A stretch of 64,000 nucleotides of DNA from Spongilla lacustris (GCA_949361645.1 OX442416.1:7942362-8006361), one strand, 5' to 3'; shown: positions 44,345 through 56,890, counted from the first letter of the stretch. Notes: generated from the sequence alone by a model not told the origin. Numbers and translations are program-made.

Positions 44345-44986
44345 TTAACCCTCCTACTGCGGAAGGCATATATATATGCCCAATAATTGCTCTCGCGTAA
44401 TGCGACGGGCATATATATATGCCCGGCAGGATGATTGAACTGTAACGCCTGTTTCCGCGCGAAGCGAAGCGTTCATTACAGCATTGTTGTTTAGAACAAT
44501 GACTCCCGACATCTGCATGCAATTTGCCGTGTAGCAAACTTATACCTGTCAGCCGTATTTGAATAGTAAGCCTAACTCCAATTGTAGCCCACAACAGGTG
44601 CTCGCGTCTAAGTGTCTTAAAAGCAACAAAAAGTGGTGAGATACGTTGAAACTGGTATAACAACCCTTAAATGAACACGTAGGTTCCTAGAAAGCTAATT
44701 CTCAGAGTAACAAAGACTTCTCCCGTGTAAGCGTACGATAACGTACGATACGGCACGGAAACAACGTTCGCACCGTGTATGGAACACACGGGTAGCGTTA
44801 AAAAGGCATAGCGAGTGAAGCTGGGGCACTTACCAACGTGTGTTGACGAAATAGGCAATACAGAGCACAGAGTTCTAACGAAAACGTTCCAAACGCGAGT
44901 AGCAAATAAAATCAATTACTATGCTAAAATTCCTTTCGCAATACGTCACGTTATGAATAATTAATGAGCAGCAGCATGAGGGTTAA
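44345..44986 (-). mobile_element. piggyBac-like MITE family A, copy 3
   Basis: Inverse of the copies at 16896 and 21553, bordered by TTAA at 44345-44348 and 44983-44986. The palindromes lie at 44365-44381 and 44407-44424. The sequence is nearly identical to copy 1. Confidence 0.85.
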
Positions 44987-45186
44987 CTAATAACAGAAAT
45001 ACATATGTTCATAACTTTACTGGGGAAAAAACTCAACACGGGAGCTGTTTGAAAGAATGCCAATGGTATCAGCAGGTTCAAAAGTTCAAGTTATGTCCGT
45101 ACAAGGGAGTATGCTCATGGGGATCGCTTGTTACAGTAGCTTTGGCTAGAAATGGTGTGTTTCAATACATACATGTACGGCCATAT

Positions 45187-45261
45187 CGTCTCGTTCCCAG
45201 ACCAATATAACGCAATGTTTATCCCAAGTGGCTCGTCATATAGCGTCTGGGAATGAGACTA
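45187..45261. mobile_element. Short palindromic MITE (TCTCGTWCCCAGAC ends), diverged
   Basis: GTCTCGTTCCCAGACC at the left and its inverse GTCTGGGAATGAGACTA at the right, 75 bp. No target duplication seen. Confidence 0.6.
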
Positions 45262-45348
45262 ACGCGCACGCTGTAACTACTTAATAGTTGAGCTTTGAAT
45301 TGAAGTACAATTTCTTTGGTGTTCCAATTTATATCATTTTTTGTCAAA

Positions 45349-45799
45349 ATGCCTTCACGTCAGTATAAAGCAAGAGCTAAACGTCGAGCGGAATACCTCC
45401 AAAAGTGAGAGGAAATTAATATTGAAAGAGCGATCGTCAGAAGAGACTCTGAGAGCAAAGAAAAGGCTCGAGGAAGATATCATCGGACCCCAAGCCAAAA
45501 CTAACCGCTGAGGAAGAACGATATAATCAGAACTCCGATCGAAAGCAAGCCGCTGAGTGGGAAAAATATCACAAGAACCCCGAGCCAATACTAGGCCTAT
45601 CTTTAAAGCGGTAACCGTACAATGAAAATAAAGCGGCCATGAACAGTGCAGAACATCGGGACGATTGCATCGCTTCTCCTGTGAAAAGAATGCGATTGCA
45701 AGAACGACTGACTGATCAACATGCTGCACGACAGCACAAGGCTAATGCGACCACAAGGATAATGGGCTTAGGAAGATATCTACCAATAAACCCTAAAGG
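45349..45799 (+). pseudogene. Basic RY-repeat protein N-terminus, transposon-associated
   Basis: ATG 45349 gives MPSRQYKARAKRRAEYLQK and a stop. Other frames carry repeats of the type ERYNQNSDRKQAAEWEKYHK NPEP (45500-45610). Such Lys/Arg-rich RYxxNPE repeats are familiar at the N-terminus of large, uncharacterised sponge transposon proteins. The fragment is broken and ends at the Tc1-type MITE at 45800. Confidence 0.4.
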
Positions 45800-46448
45800 T
45801 ACAGTAGCGGTACCATGCCGTGCAATGGGCGGGCCGTAACCGGTCGGTCGCCGTTTTATAACGTAATGTTAATCGCGCGAGCATAACCTTGAGTGTTAAA
45901 ACACTCGACGCTTTAGAAACGGCCATAGGTATGCAAGTCACGCCCCTAAATTAACCCTCGATGTAAATTTATTCATTCTACACGTGTGGTCGTAATTAAG
46001 ATGGTTTTTCTTCGTACAATTCAAGATGTTGCTATTTCTAAACGTATTGAACAAGAAATATAAAAAAAGCGTCCTTAGTCAAGGCATCCTGAAGCTTGCA
46101 ACTATTAGCGAAACAAGGGTACGGGATCTATTTTTAGACGGCCAGGCAAGAAGTGGTAGAGATCGATAATGAAGTTTGTTGATCAGCACTATTTGTCGTT
46201 AAGAACGATACTGCACTGTAGACGCGCTTTAGGCTAGATGTTTAGCGTACTTTGTACTAATATGAGAGCAAAACAAGTTGAATGGGCACAAGCGCTTTTG
46301 CACGAAGGTCAACACCGGTAAGACCGCTATGACCGTAATTAGAACGCTGCAGTTTATAAATGTGCACGCCCCGTGCACTACCATGACCATGCGGTTGCAC
46401 AGCACGGTACGACAACGTTACGGAAACATTTTTTTGACCGCTACTGTA
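45800..46448 (+). mobile_element. Tc1-type MITE, copy T4 (diverged subfamily)
   Basis: TACAGTAGCGG ... CCGCTACTGTA, 649 bp. The ends match T1 for the first ~11 bp, but the interior is a different sequence, with short frames near 46010-46170 that could come from another Tc1 transposase N-terminus. Confidence 0.65.
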
Positions 46449-46599
46449 TGTACGTTCGAATTCGACTGAGTGGTACAATACTAGTACGTATTTTGAACAT
46501 GTACATGCACGCGTAAATAATGTTTATAAACCTTTGCGTTGCTAAGTCACCATGAACATAGTGCCCATATTACCAGGGCAACCTCATCCCTCCATCCTG

Positions 46600-48620
46600 C
46601 ACATTCTCTCAGAAGGTTCTATTCAGCTACTGTGTGGCAGAAGGTATCATCCTACTGACAGCTCAGACATGTGTGGTTCTATCATTGTGGTCATACAATA
46701 TAATATTTACTATAGGTGTTACAGCAGGGTTGATGGGGGATCAAGGCAGATATGGAGTCAGCAAGCCACATAGTTCTGCAGAAGTCTAAGGGCATTCTCC
46801 ATTTGAAGACCTGTTGAGGTATGCAGTAAGTTTCAATGGCCTGCCTGTGCATGCCATGAAGTTCTGGTTTAGCCCTTCCCACTATTGTGTTCTGCCTGCA
46901 TTATTATATTCAATGTTCCTTTGAAGTGCACTGCGGTGACTGAATATGGCTTCTGTTTACCAAGCATGCTGCCCTGCTTGTATTGGAGTCTGCTTTTTCT
47001 CCTGTACATAGTGGTGTTGCTACGTGTATGACTTTGTCAACACCTCCAAGACTTGATTATTCCATTCTGTTTTAACATTCTGTTTTAACATTTTAGAACG
47101 CTTCCTAGCTGTGCAGGCCACATGTGTAACTTTGGAAAAGGAAAACAAAGGTATGGATATAAAAATCATATTTGACAGGTGTACTCCACGTATAGAAGAG
47201 TACATCTACATCTATGGAGAAGATTGATATGGTCTTCCAATGGTGCTACAAAAGTGAACAAGACGTGTGTGGTGCTTATCCTGAAATTCGAAAGAGGATT
47301 AGTTTGGCAATGCAATGGCAGTTTAATGAAGGTATAGTGTGCTCATTGGAGATTGCTAAGTGATGGAGTGAGTGGATTTGCTGATGGTACATATAGCACT
47401 TGTCCTGACGGGTGGATGTCAAATTCACCATTTTTGTCTTGGTGATATGGTGGAGTTGGTGATGGTGTTAAATGTGGTGTTTAAATTTGTGCTGTGGTCA
47501 CATATGGAGATGCAGTCATCCTAATGACAGCTCAGACGCATTTGACTATAAATGAGGTGGGAGGCAAAATTGTGTGTTATCATTGTGGTCATACAATATT
47601 AAAAAATTTACTATAGGTGTTACAGCAAGGTGGATGGGGGGGGATCAAGACAGACATGGAGGCAGCAAGTCACATAATTCTGCAGAAGTTTAAGGGCATT
47701 CTCCATTTGAAGACCTGTTGAGACCCTATGCATAGGTGTCAATGGCTTGCCTGAGCTTGCCATGAAGTTTAGCCCTTCCCACTATGTGTTCTGCTGTTAG
47801 CTGATATGGCTTTAATGTTCTGGATATAGTGTGTCTTCTGTCAGTTGCAAAAATGGTGGTGTGACATTTGATTCTGAGCCTCTACCAACACCAGAAAAAA
47901 AATGCAGCCACCAAGATACAGCAGTGGCTCCTACAGCTACCAGTCTGCTTCAATGCAAATGAGCAATCAGCTACCATGGGAGAATCACTCGTAGGGGAGC
48001 TACCAGCGCCCACATTACCTTATTTCTCCATACACCAGTCTTTTGTCAATTGGTACACAATGAAGCTACAAGCTGTAATAATAAATAATAAAAAGGTAAT
48101 GGTGGTGTACAGGTGACATTTACTGAGCCTCTACCAACACCAGGTGAAAGAGCTTTGAAAGGAAAAAAAAAGCTTAATGGAACAACAGTAAGATACTGCA
48201 TTCATCCCTTCAAAGTGATGTAAGTGTCTTGTAACAGGTGGGGAGAAGAAAGTGCCTGTATGTGGGCTTGTAGAGTGTGTACCAGGTACATGTACATGTA
48301 CAGTCATCACTTTGTAGATTGCATCCTATCAGTAAATGCATGTTTGTATTCATTGCTTCTTATCCAATGACCAAACATGTACATTTGTATTTAGGTCTGC
48401 TGGTGTTGATATGGCTTCTGTTTACCTGAACTTACAAAAGCAATTTATTTGCGCATGTTTACATGTAACTTTACAGTGTTGCTGCAGTGTATGACGTATG
48501 ACTCCATCAACACTTCTAAGATTTCATTTGAACACTTACTGTGTGCAGGTCACAACTAAAAGTAAAGGTATGATATAAATACGATGATTCATTATTTCAC
48601 TGGTGTACTCTACATATATA
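46600..48620 (+). repeat. Diverged tandem segmental duplication
   Basis: 46700-46900 and 47610-47800 share GGTGTTACAGCA, ATTCTCCATTTGAAGACCTG and TTTAGCCCTTCCCACTAT. 47020-47200 and 48480-48620 also match (TATGACT, then TGTACTC and a TATAGAGG-like end). The unit is about 0.9-1.4 kb with indels. GCCTCTACCAACACCAG also recurs at 47879 and 48127. No coding frame recognised. Confidence 0.55.
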
Positions 48621-48714
48621 GGAGGATGACAGTAGTGTTTGAATGATGTTGGTCTTGAAATTTTTGAGAGGCTTAGGTTGGCAATGCAATGCGATGATGA
48701 CATGTACTGTGGAG

Positions 48715-48905
48715 ATTGTTCAGTGGAGTTAGGGACCAGACTTGGTGATGGTTGTGTACAAATGTAGGTGTGTGGAGTTAGTGAACTGATCGTGACTTGG
48801 TGATGGTTGTGTACAAATGTAGGTGTGTGGCGTTAGGGACCAGACTTGGTGATGGTTGTATACAATGTAGGTACCACCTAGTGTGGAGTTAGTGATGGTG
48901 CATCA
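48715..48905 (+). repeat. ~55-60-bp tandem repeat, ~3 copies
   Basis: Units contain ACTTGGTGATGGTTGTGTAC and AAATGTAGGTGTGTGGAGTT with small differences. Confidence 0.75.
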
Positions 48906-49437
48906 CACTTTTCAGGGATCAGATTTGTCGAAGCTTCCTCCAGAATGGAATGAATGGTGTGCTTATATTTGATCCTTGATTGGAGTTCAGCTGAAATGGC
49001 TGGTGGTGACTCGGAAAAGTTGGTGTTTGCGACTCAGAATGGACTGTTGCAGTTGTTGTGTGTAATGGAGCAGTATAGTTTGTCTCAGAATGTGGATTTT
49101 TGCCTGCCCCCTGCTCACGCCTGTGTATGCCTATGGTGCCATGATTTCAGACATTGACAGTATGCTCTGGAAGTAGTTGCTGTGTTGTGTTGTAGTCATA
49201 GTGTGCATCATGTGACACTGGCAACAATTGGGTAGTAGCAGTAACAATGTACCAATACATTGCACATAAAAAAAGAGTGACAGAACTTTCCCGGGATGAC
49301 AACTGTACATGGATTAAAGGGCTAGCACTGGAATGATACTCTCAGATCAGTGAATGCGATGGACACATGTCCAGATATCACAGCCTTCGATACGCACGTG
49401 CATGAATCGATAGGCTGGGGTAGGCTCTCCTCTTTCT
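48906..49437. other. Unassigned spacer
   Basis: No supported gene. A 67-codon frame at 48954-49157 has no known motif. Confidence 0.4.
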
Positions 49438-49557
49438 TAGTCTCATAACCAGACCCAAATGTACCTAACTATGATCATCGTTCTGCACTCTTAGGCTGTT
49501 TCCGCGTAGCAGTGATGTAACCCACCTCTGCTGCGAATGGGTCTGGGGCTGAGACTA
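49438..49557. mobile_element. Short palindromic MITE (TAGTCTC ends)
   Basis: TAGTCTCATAACCAGACCC at the left and GGGTCTGGGGCTGAGACTA at the right, 120 bp. Same family as 54790 and 59615. Confidence 0.65.
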
Positions 49558-49586
49558 ATAATCGGGTATGAACAAAAATTAATGAA

Positions 49587-49879
49587 ACAAGTAAATAAAA
49601 AACATTCTCTATGAGAAAGTTGGCGGCATATAGGATTTCAAGGCAATGGTGGCGTAGAAAGGAAGGAAACAAGGGTCTAATAATAAGGGAAAATGGAATA
49701 GTCCTATATGTAGCACACAAACAACATACTATATCCTACATGTACAAATGTGCTAAATATAGGACTATTCTATTTTCCCTTATTATTAGACCCTTGTTTC
49801 CTTCCTTTTCACGCCACCATTGCCTTCAAATCCTATATGCCGCCAACTTTCTCATAGAGAATGTTTTTTAGTTACTTGT
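49587..49879. mobile_element. Foldback MITE, ~130-bp arms
   Basis: ACAAGTAA...AAAAAACATTCTC reads inward and is matched by its inverse at the right end. The arms run to about 49719 and from about 49749, leaving a ~30-bp loop. Confidence 0.85.
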
Positions 49880-49984
49880 GCACTTCAGCGAAAGGTCCAG
49901 CCCTAAGCACTTCTGCACCAAAGTATCATTCTACATGTACATTGCAAACGGCAGATACTGACCCCAAGAGTTCAAAAGAGTGTG

Positions 49985-51122
49985 TACAGTAGCGGTCATA
50001 AAAAAGTTATATTTACGCCGTGGCCGTTGTACAGTCTGCCGTACGTACGGTACGCTATTACAGACGTACGGTACGATTACGGCCGTACATGAGTATCTAA
50101 TAAGTAAACAGCTAGCTAGTGTATCTACAGTAGCGGTCATAAAAAAGTTTACGTAACTATTTATGCCGTGGCCGTAGTAGATAGAACAGTAAACATAACG
50201 TATATGGCAATAGGCGTGCCGTACAACGCCCGTGTTTAATATAATAGTAACGCCTGATGCTGCGTATGTTCATGTACCGCTACCTATAAACCTGGGTGCG
50301 TCCCTAGCGTTACAAGAAGCTGCTGGTTCTTTTCTAAGGACTGATGGCGCCAAAAGAGGCGGAATCCACAAATTCATTAAGCGGTACCAAGCCACAGGAT
50401 GCAGTATATAACGCAGAAATCATGGCTATCATCGAGACATTCGCTCTCCTCGCAGCTACTTCTTTCTAAAGGCGAGGTAGCGCGTGTTGCCAGATGATTC
50501 GTGACGCAAATAAGGTGAAGCGTCAGGGTAGCGGTCATAATTTTTTTTTACATATTTGATTACGCAGTGGCCGTAGTACAGACTGCTGTACATACGGTAC
50601 GATATTACAGGCGTACGGTACGATTACGGCCGTACATGTGTATCTAATAAGTAAACAGCTAGCTAGCGTATCTACTTAGTCACTACGTAGCGGTTCAGCG
50701 AGGTTAGCTCTTGCCCAATCCTTTAGTTGGAATGCAGTAGTTTCATTGTCCTTCATCGGCTCTTGAATGATTGCTTTTATCTCCGCCATTACCTTCGACT
50801 TACGGCCACTCCTAGGCTTTCTTCCAATAGTACCATCTGACTTGAATTTCGTTAATGTACATGTATACATGTACAGTAGTGGTCATAAAAAAGTTTACGT
50901 ATTAGATTACGCCGTGGCCGTTGTACAGTCTGCCGTACATACGGTACGCTATTACAGACATACGGTACAATTATGGCCGTACATGAGCATCTAATAAGTA
51001 AACAGCTAGCTAGCGTATCTACAGTAGCGGTCATAAAAAAGTTTACGTAACTATTTACGATGTGGCCGTAGTACGGTATAACCTTAAACGTAACGTACAT
51101 GGCAATAGCCGTGCCGTACAAC
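49985..51122. mobile_element. Composite cluster of Tc1-derived MITEs (T5a-T5e left)
   Basis: Element starts (TACAGTAGCGG or TAGCGGTCATAA) lie at 49985, 50126, 50527, 50872 and 51020. The first and fourth are ~141-148-bp end fragments fused to a following element at the same junction (GCTAGCTAGTGTATC or GCTAGCTAGCGTATC, then TACAGTAGCGG). On the minus strand, 50676-50870 encodes IGRKPRSGRKSKVMAEIKAI, the second helix-turn-helix of a Tc1 transposase, then DWARANLAEPLR after a deletion. Confidence 0.75.
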
Positions 51123-51884
51123 TAGGGTTTGCATCCGACGGTAAATTAACTACCCGGATACCGAAATCCGATAGATTTATTCCGGACTCCGGTATCCGGA
51201 TTATCCGGTTTTCATCCAGATTTCATAACATCTACATTGCACACCATGTTTTTAGAAATTGCTCTGAAATTCTTAATGCATGGCATATAAGTGATATAAA
51301 CACTCAAAGGTGAGGAAGCTGAAAACGAGTTTTCATGCATGCACAACCTATGAACGAAGCGCGGTCCTGCGTGGATAGCAATGAACAAATTAAATTATTT
51401 TATGCCCAAGCGCACTGGCAACCACTGTCTTTCAGACTCAGACTTTCAGTTCCTTCTCCTTCAATTTCTTCCTCCCACTTTGGCAGCATAAAATGACCTG
51501 TTTCAAGCTCTTCGCTTCTGTCGCCATAGACGCCGGCGCCAATCAGCAACCACGTGACGAAACTGAATTAATGCACCAGTCCCGTGACTCCGTCACGCGC
51601 ACACCAAATTCTTGATTATAGTGTACCAACAGATGTACATTAATGTAATCTGAGTCTGATTAGAGAGACTGCAGTGCAAACACTACATACAACCCTATAA
51701 GGATTAAACAATATAAAACAAAAGTTACAAACTTCAGTTGATTTGAGTCATCCAATCGGATTCCATTACGCAAAATATCCGTATCAATCCGGATTTGGAC
51801 CAGGCTGGATAACGGCGGATTGATGAAAAACAAGGCGGAATCCATAATATCCGTCATTTAATCACTATCCGGATGCAAACCCTA
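51123..51884 (+). mobile_element. hAT-like non-autonomous element nested in a Tc1 MITE
   Basis: Ends TAGGGTTTGCATCCG and, inverted, TAGGGTTTGCATCCGG. Flanked by CGTACAAC (51115-51122) and AGTACAAC (51885-51892), an 8-bp duplication with one mismatch, as for hAT elements. It interrupts the Tc1-derived MITE that resumes at 51885. No transposase seen. Confidence 0.75.
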
Positions 51885-52840
51885 AGTACAACGCCCGTGT
51901 TGAATATAATAATAATGCCTGATGCCACGTATGTATATGTACCACTACCTATAAACCTGGGCACGTCCCTTGTGTTACAAGAAGCTGCGGATTTTTTTTC
52001 TAAGGACTGATCGCACCAGATGAGGCGGAACCCCCCAAATTCACCAAGCCACAGGATGCAGTTACAGCAGAAATCATGGCGATAGTCGATGACCACATGA
52101 GACGTCAGCTCTCCACACGACTACTTCTTTCGAAAGGCGAGGTAGCGCTTATTGCCAGATGATTCGTGACGCAAACAAGGTTAAGCGTCTGGATTGGGCA
52201 AGAGCTAACCTCGCTGAAGTGCTACGTAGTGACTAAGTAGATACATGTACGCTAGCTAGCTGTTTACTTATTAGATACTCATGTACGGCCGTAATCGTAC
52301 CGTACGTCTGTAATAGCGTACCGTAAGTACAGCAGACCGTACAACGGCCACGGCGTAATCAAATACGTAACCTTTTTTATGACCACTACAGTACTTAGTC
52401 ACTACGTAGCACTTCAGCGAGGTTAGCTCTTGCCCAATCCAGACTCTTCACCTTGTTTGCGTCACAAATCATCTGGCAATAAGAGTTACCTTGCCTTTCG
52501 AAAGAAGTAGCCGTGTGGAGAGCGGACGTCTCATGTGGTCATCGACTATCGCCATGATTTCTGCTGTAACTGCATCCTGTGGCTTGGTACCACTTAATGA
52601 ATTTGTGGGTTCCACCTCTTCTGGTGCAATCAGTCCTTAGAAAAGAATCCGCAGCTTGCTAAGGACTCACCCAGGTTTATAGGTAGCGGTACATATACAT
52701 ACGCGGCATCAGGCGTTATTATTATATTAAACACGGGCGTTGTACGGCACGCCTATTGCCATGTACATTACGTTTACAGTTATACTGTACTACGATCTCG
52801 GCGTAAATAATTACGTAAACTTTTTATGACCGCTACTGTA
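51885..52840. mobile_element. Tc1-derived MITEs: right part of T5e and inverted T6
   Basis: 51885-52393 completes the element interrupted by the hAT insert. From about 52391 a second copy follows in the opposite orientation, starting within the element (CACTACGTAGC) and ending CCGCTACTGTA at 52840. The two thus form a head-to-head pair lacking one terminus. Confidence 0.75.
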
Positions 52841-54789
52841 CATGTGCCTTGCCTAGTTGCGTACATGCCTTCTTCTTATAGGTGTTTTTAAATAGCTGGC
52901 GGATTAAAACCTTTTGAGAGGAATAAGATACTTTGGTAGTAGGAGTAAACCATTTTGAACATAAAGGAACCACAGATGGCCCACGTGAGCCAGGAAGCGA
53001 GTACGTGCACATGAAACAAACGTTGCTTGCCTTTTTATTTATTTAGATGTACTACTTTTTTATAACCGTTGTGATGCAAACACACTGTTACTTATGACTA
53101 CTTGCAGTTTAAATGGACTGCCATTTAACAGTCGTGACCCCTTTGTGGTGACATGGTTTAATCAGTTTATTTGAATGACCAAGAGGACCGCACATTCATT
53201 ATCACACTTACGGCTTCTGTGAAACCGCACGTTACTAAAACTTTATTCTGACTGCTACTGTATATCTGCACAAAGGTAAGTACATAGGTAGATACTAGAG
53301 TTAAAATGAAAGCATTTGGAACGAAATGCTCCAAATCAGTAGCATCTCGCTCAGTTCAAGGCCATGTGTTCCAGGAGGGCAGGCAATCTATGACAATTCA
53401 TTGTTTCAAAGTTACTGCTAATTATTTGGCATCCCTCTTATCATAATGAACAGCATGCGTCTTTTTTGTTGCAGGAAAGAAATGGTACATGTACCTACCC
53501 AAACACAACTCAAAACAATAGCATCAAAATTAATCTACAGAGATACGATCCTATAAACGTGTGCGGTTCTTCCCACAATGTGAAGAGTATGTACACCTTC
53601 ATGTATTTTGGCAAGTAACTAAAAAATTAAATTTGTAATACCAGTAACAGCACAAAATACACACTTATGCACTACCACTGTCAAAATCATACACAGTGAT
53701 TTACAATGATACATTCACCAATACTGGTGAGTGACTTCAACATCACATCACATACAAAGCAATGCTCCCTCCAACATCTCTCTGTGTCCACATGTACAGG
53801 TCACTGGTAGTACCTTTGCATTAACATGCATGTACCTGTCCATGCATAGTAGTACTACAACAATTGAACAACCCTGTGCACATGACCAAATGTGTACATG
53901 ATTTACATGTATGTGGAGTGCGTAACGTCTAACCTCTGCATGGCGCATATCTAGTTTCCTGAAGAGTTCTCTTAGAAGCCGCTATGGGGTGAACTCTTGT
54001 ACTGCAGCCAACCTACAACCAGAGCACACAAGCCAGTCATACAGAGTACCACTATGTAAGGTTGGCTACCATCTTGGCTACCAGCTGAGCCACCAGGCTC
54101 TGTAGAAGGGTCAACCAAGCAAAAAAAAATTACTCAGATCTTACAAGATCTCATACGATAGCAATAAAATTTAGTTAGTGTGCAAGAATTTGTATAAAAA
54201 AACCACTTCTTATACTTAGATATGGATAAAGTTTTAATAATAATCGTACATACAGTAATATCCAAATCTTAAGTAAGATTTGTTTTTGCTGGGAAATGTG
54301 AGTGTTGCTACATTCCCTTTCACTTTCCGCGATCTTGCTCCCCCTCCCATTTACGCTCTACTTCCAAATCCTTCCCCCTGTTCTGTCCTGGCTCCACCCA
54401 CACCAACTTATTTTTCCTCTATGCCTCCCATCCTCTCTTTCTTACCTCTTCCGTTCCATCTACTCGCCTGTAGTACTGTGCTCAAGCATCTGCATTCTGA
54501 TTGGCCGAGACCTGCTAGGTCAAGTACATGTTGTACATTTTTTAAAATAATGCACATCAATACACAACACATACACATGCAGAAGGGAACACATAGTAGT
54601 GAAGCAAAAAAACACACATCCCCCTAGCGCTACGCTGGCAACTGTGCTGTTGCAAGAAAAGAAAAAAAGAAAATAAAAAGACCAAATGGCTCAACAAACG
54701 TACAGAACTTATACTTTGACTCTTTGCAACGTGCGCTTACTCGACTGTGTCTGTATAGTGTCCGCTTTCAGAGTATAGTAGTAAGTATG
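52841..54789. other. Unassigned region with a possible MITE end
   Basis: 53240-53262 (AACTTTATTCTGAC, then TGCTACTGTA) resembles the Tc1-type ends, but its partner end was not found. The rest has no supported gene; a Pro/Ser/Leu-rich frame at 54280-54627 looks like C-rich non-coding DNA. Confidence 0.4.
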
Positions 54790-54868
54790 TAGTCTCGTAC
54801 CCAGACCCAAACGTACGTAAGCTTTATCGCTTACACGTTACGTACATTTGGGTCTGGGTAAGAGACTA
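54790..54868. mobile_element. Short palindromic MITE (TAGTCTC ends), 79 bp
   Basis: TAGTCTCGTACCCAGACCC to GGGTCTGGGTAAGAGACTA, almost a perfect palindrome. The flanks share GTAAG on both sides, a weak duplication. A half-copy start (GTCTCGTACCCGGACCC) follows near 54941. Confidence 0.75.
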
Positions 54869-56260
54869 GTAAGCGATACACACCACCCGTCTTTCTCCGG
54901 CCTTCACGTGCGCACGGTATTAAATAACATAGCCGCACTTCGTCTCGTACCCGGACCCACACTCGCAGGTGCAGATAGATTGTGAAGAACCCAGGTGGAC
55001 AGCAAAAAAAAAAAGCCATTCCGTTTTCGGTCACGGAAGGGACTTAATGTAGGTACAGTTGTACTTTAGTATTCACGCATAACTAAATGCAACAGATAAA
55101 AGACCAAGGGTAATCAAAACATTTCATGATGCGGAGATATTATAAAATCTGTGATCCCCGTAATGCCGATAGTCAAAGGTTAATAAGAAATTTTTTTTTT
55201 AACATTTCGATTCCAAATTTCATGTGGAGGATGGCAGGTTGTAGGCCTGCACAACGAATGTATTTCCTTATAGGGTATAGTGGAATTTCAAACCAGCTAT
55301 TATCTATGTATAAAACGAAATTTTTCACGCCCGTTTGAATGTTTCAAAACAATTTAAAAACCAATTAAATTTCCACAAGTTGTAAATGATCTGAAAGACA
55401 TTGGGGAATGTTTTGAATGCTAAATTGTGTTTAAAAAATGTATAAATAAATAAAAACACATGAATACTAGGCCTACACGCTTACACAAGCACAACTAAAT
55501 ATTTGTAAACTGCACGAATGTAATATAGATATTTCTTCTCCGTCATCTTCAGTTTCCACTATCCAATATGAAATTATAAATTTCGTATCTCGTTTACTGT
55601 TCTTTTCAAACAGCATTTTTCCATTAATTATTTTGTTCATTTCGTTAATTCCACGGCCTGCTGAATGTATTTAGCTAATAGCCATGAAGGGCTTTTAACA
55701 AGTATTTTCCAATGTATCTGTTGAGATTTGAGGAAATTTGTTTCTTCTATTTTGCATTTTAAATATATAATATGGCAAGTATAAGCGCTACTTTTTTTCC
55801 AGTTTTGCCTCTTGAAACTTGTTATCTTGCTTACTTTGTTCTTCTTGAAGCTGATTACCGTTAGTTTTCATTCTCAGTTGATCATTGGCCTTATTTGCTG
55901 CCATGTAAATCAGTTTAAAAAGTTTGTCTTGAATTTCATTAGCTTTGCCCAAAAGCCAGTCTAGTGTTTAAATTGTTTTGTACATTTCACCTTCCCATCA
56001 ATTAAGTTTATACTTGCATTAGGTGCATGCATGCTGACATGGTAATCCACAAGACCAAGGGTCTGTTCAGATACTGGAACACCTTTACTTGAAAAGAGTT
56101 ATGGCATGTGATTGAATCATATAAAGATTCACATTTCTGGCTGATCAAACTGTTTTTTATGCGTGGTTAACACATCTACAGCTATCCTATAACTTGGTCT
56201 GTGGTGAAAATAAATCATTGCGTACAGTCCAAATATTCTAAAAGTTGCATTTAATAACGC
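54869..56260. other. Unassigned AT-rich region
   Basis: No gene, RNA or repeat that I can support. Confidence 0.4.
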
Positions 56261-56443
56261 TCATAGAACGATACAACAATGCAAGTTGTTTATACATAGG
56301 TCCCGAGTATATATAGGCAGCTGACAAGTGGTGCAAAGCCCAAGACCTCCGTGACTGAGATTCAGTTGGGCCTGCTGCCATGCATGATCAGTAACTTCTG
56401 CAGCTATAATCTGTGTGAATAAATTGTCTAACCTCAACATCAA
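56261..56443 (-). pseudogene. Retroelement RT C-terminal fragment (minus strand)
   Basis: WQQAQLNLSHGGLGL resembles the block (W..A.LP...GGLGL) found downstream of the RT palm in non-LTR-type elements. The fragment is short. It is on the opposite strand to the adjacent fragment of what may be the same element type. Confidence 0.35.
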
Positions 56444-56499
56444 ACAGCTGAAGTGCTTCTATTTTAAATACTTATCTTAGGATCCAATCCTGCCCAGCT

Positions 56500-56890
56500 G
56501 ACATCCTGGTACCCAACTGGTCTGTGGGCAAGCCAGCGGCCTTTGACCTATCTGTGACCTCACCGCTTAATTTAAATGTTATGTTGAAAGCGGGACTCAC
56601 AGCTGGTGCAGCTGCCAGAGTTACAGAGTTGAGAAAGCATGAGGCAAATGATGGAAAGTGCAGGAAGCTTGCGTGGGTCTGGGTCCCCATTGTCATTGAA
56701 GCTTCTGGTGCTGAAGCCATGGAGTCATTGTCATATCTGCCCTCTCGCCTAGCAACCAGTTCCAACAAGGCAAAGGCAGCTGCCCTCAATAGCCTGTAAT
56801 GTATGGCTGGCTAAATCTTAACCTTGTTAAAGCAAATGCCACTGCAATGCTGTCTAGATGCTTTGCCTCGGACATGTACACTGTTTAGAT
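56500..56890 (+). pseudogene. Retroelement C-terminal domain fragment
   Basis: GKPAAFDLSVTSPLNLNVM, then ELRKHEANDGKCRKLAW, and after a frameshift NLVKANATAMLSRC. I recognise this as the C-terminal part of RT-like proteins common in sponges and cnidarians (KPAAFDxxVTSPL ... KHxxND.KC). It may be an RNase H-like or restriction-endonuclease-like domain. Upstream RT parts are missing on this strand. Confidence 0.5.

Noticed and set aside
53050..53262. Another Tc1-derived MITE
   Set aside because: Only the right end (TGCTACTGTA) matches; the candidate left end at about 53050 does not pair with it, so I noted only a possible end.
54280..54627. Pro/Ser/Leu-rich ORF with a hydrophobic start resembling a secreted protein
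   Set aside because: It derives from a C/T-rich tract; two frames are equally open and neither has recognisable features.
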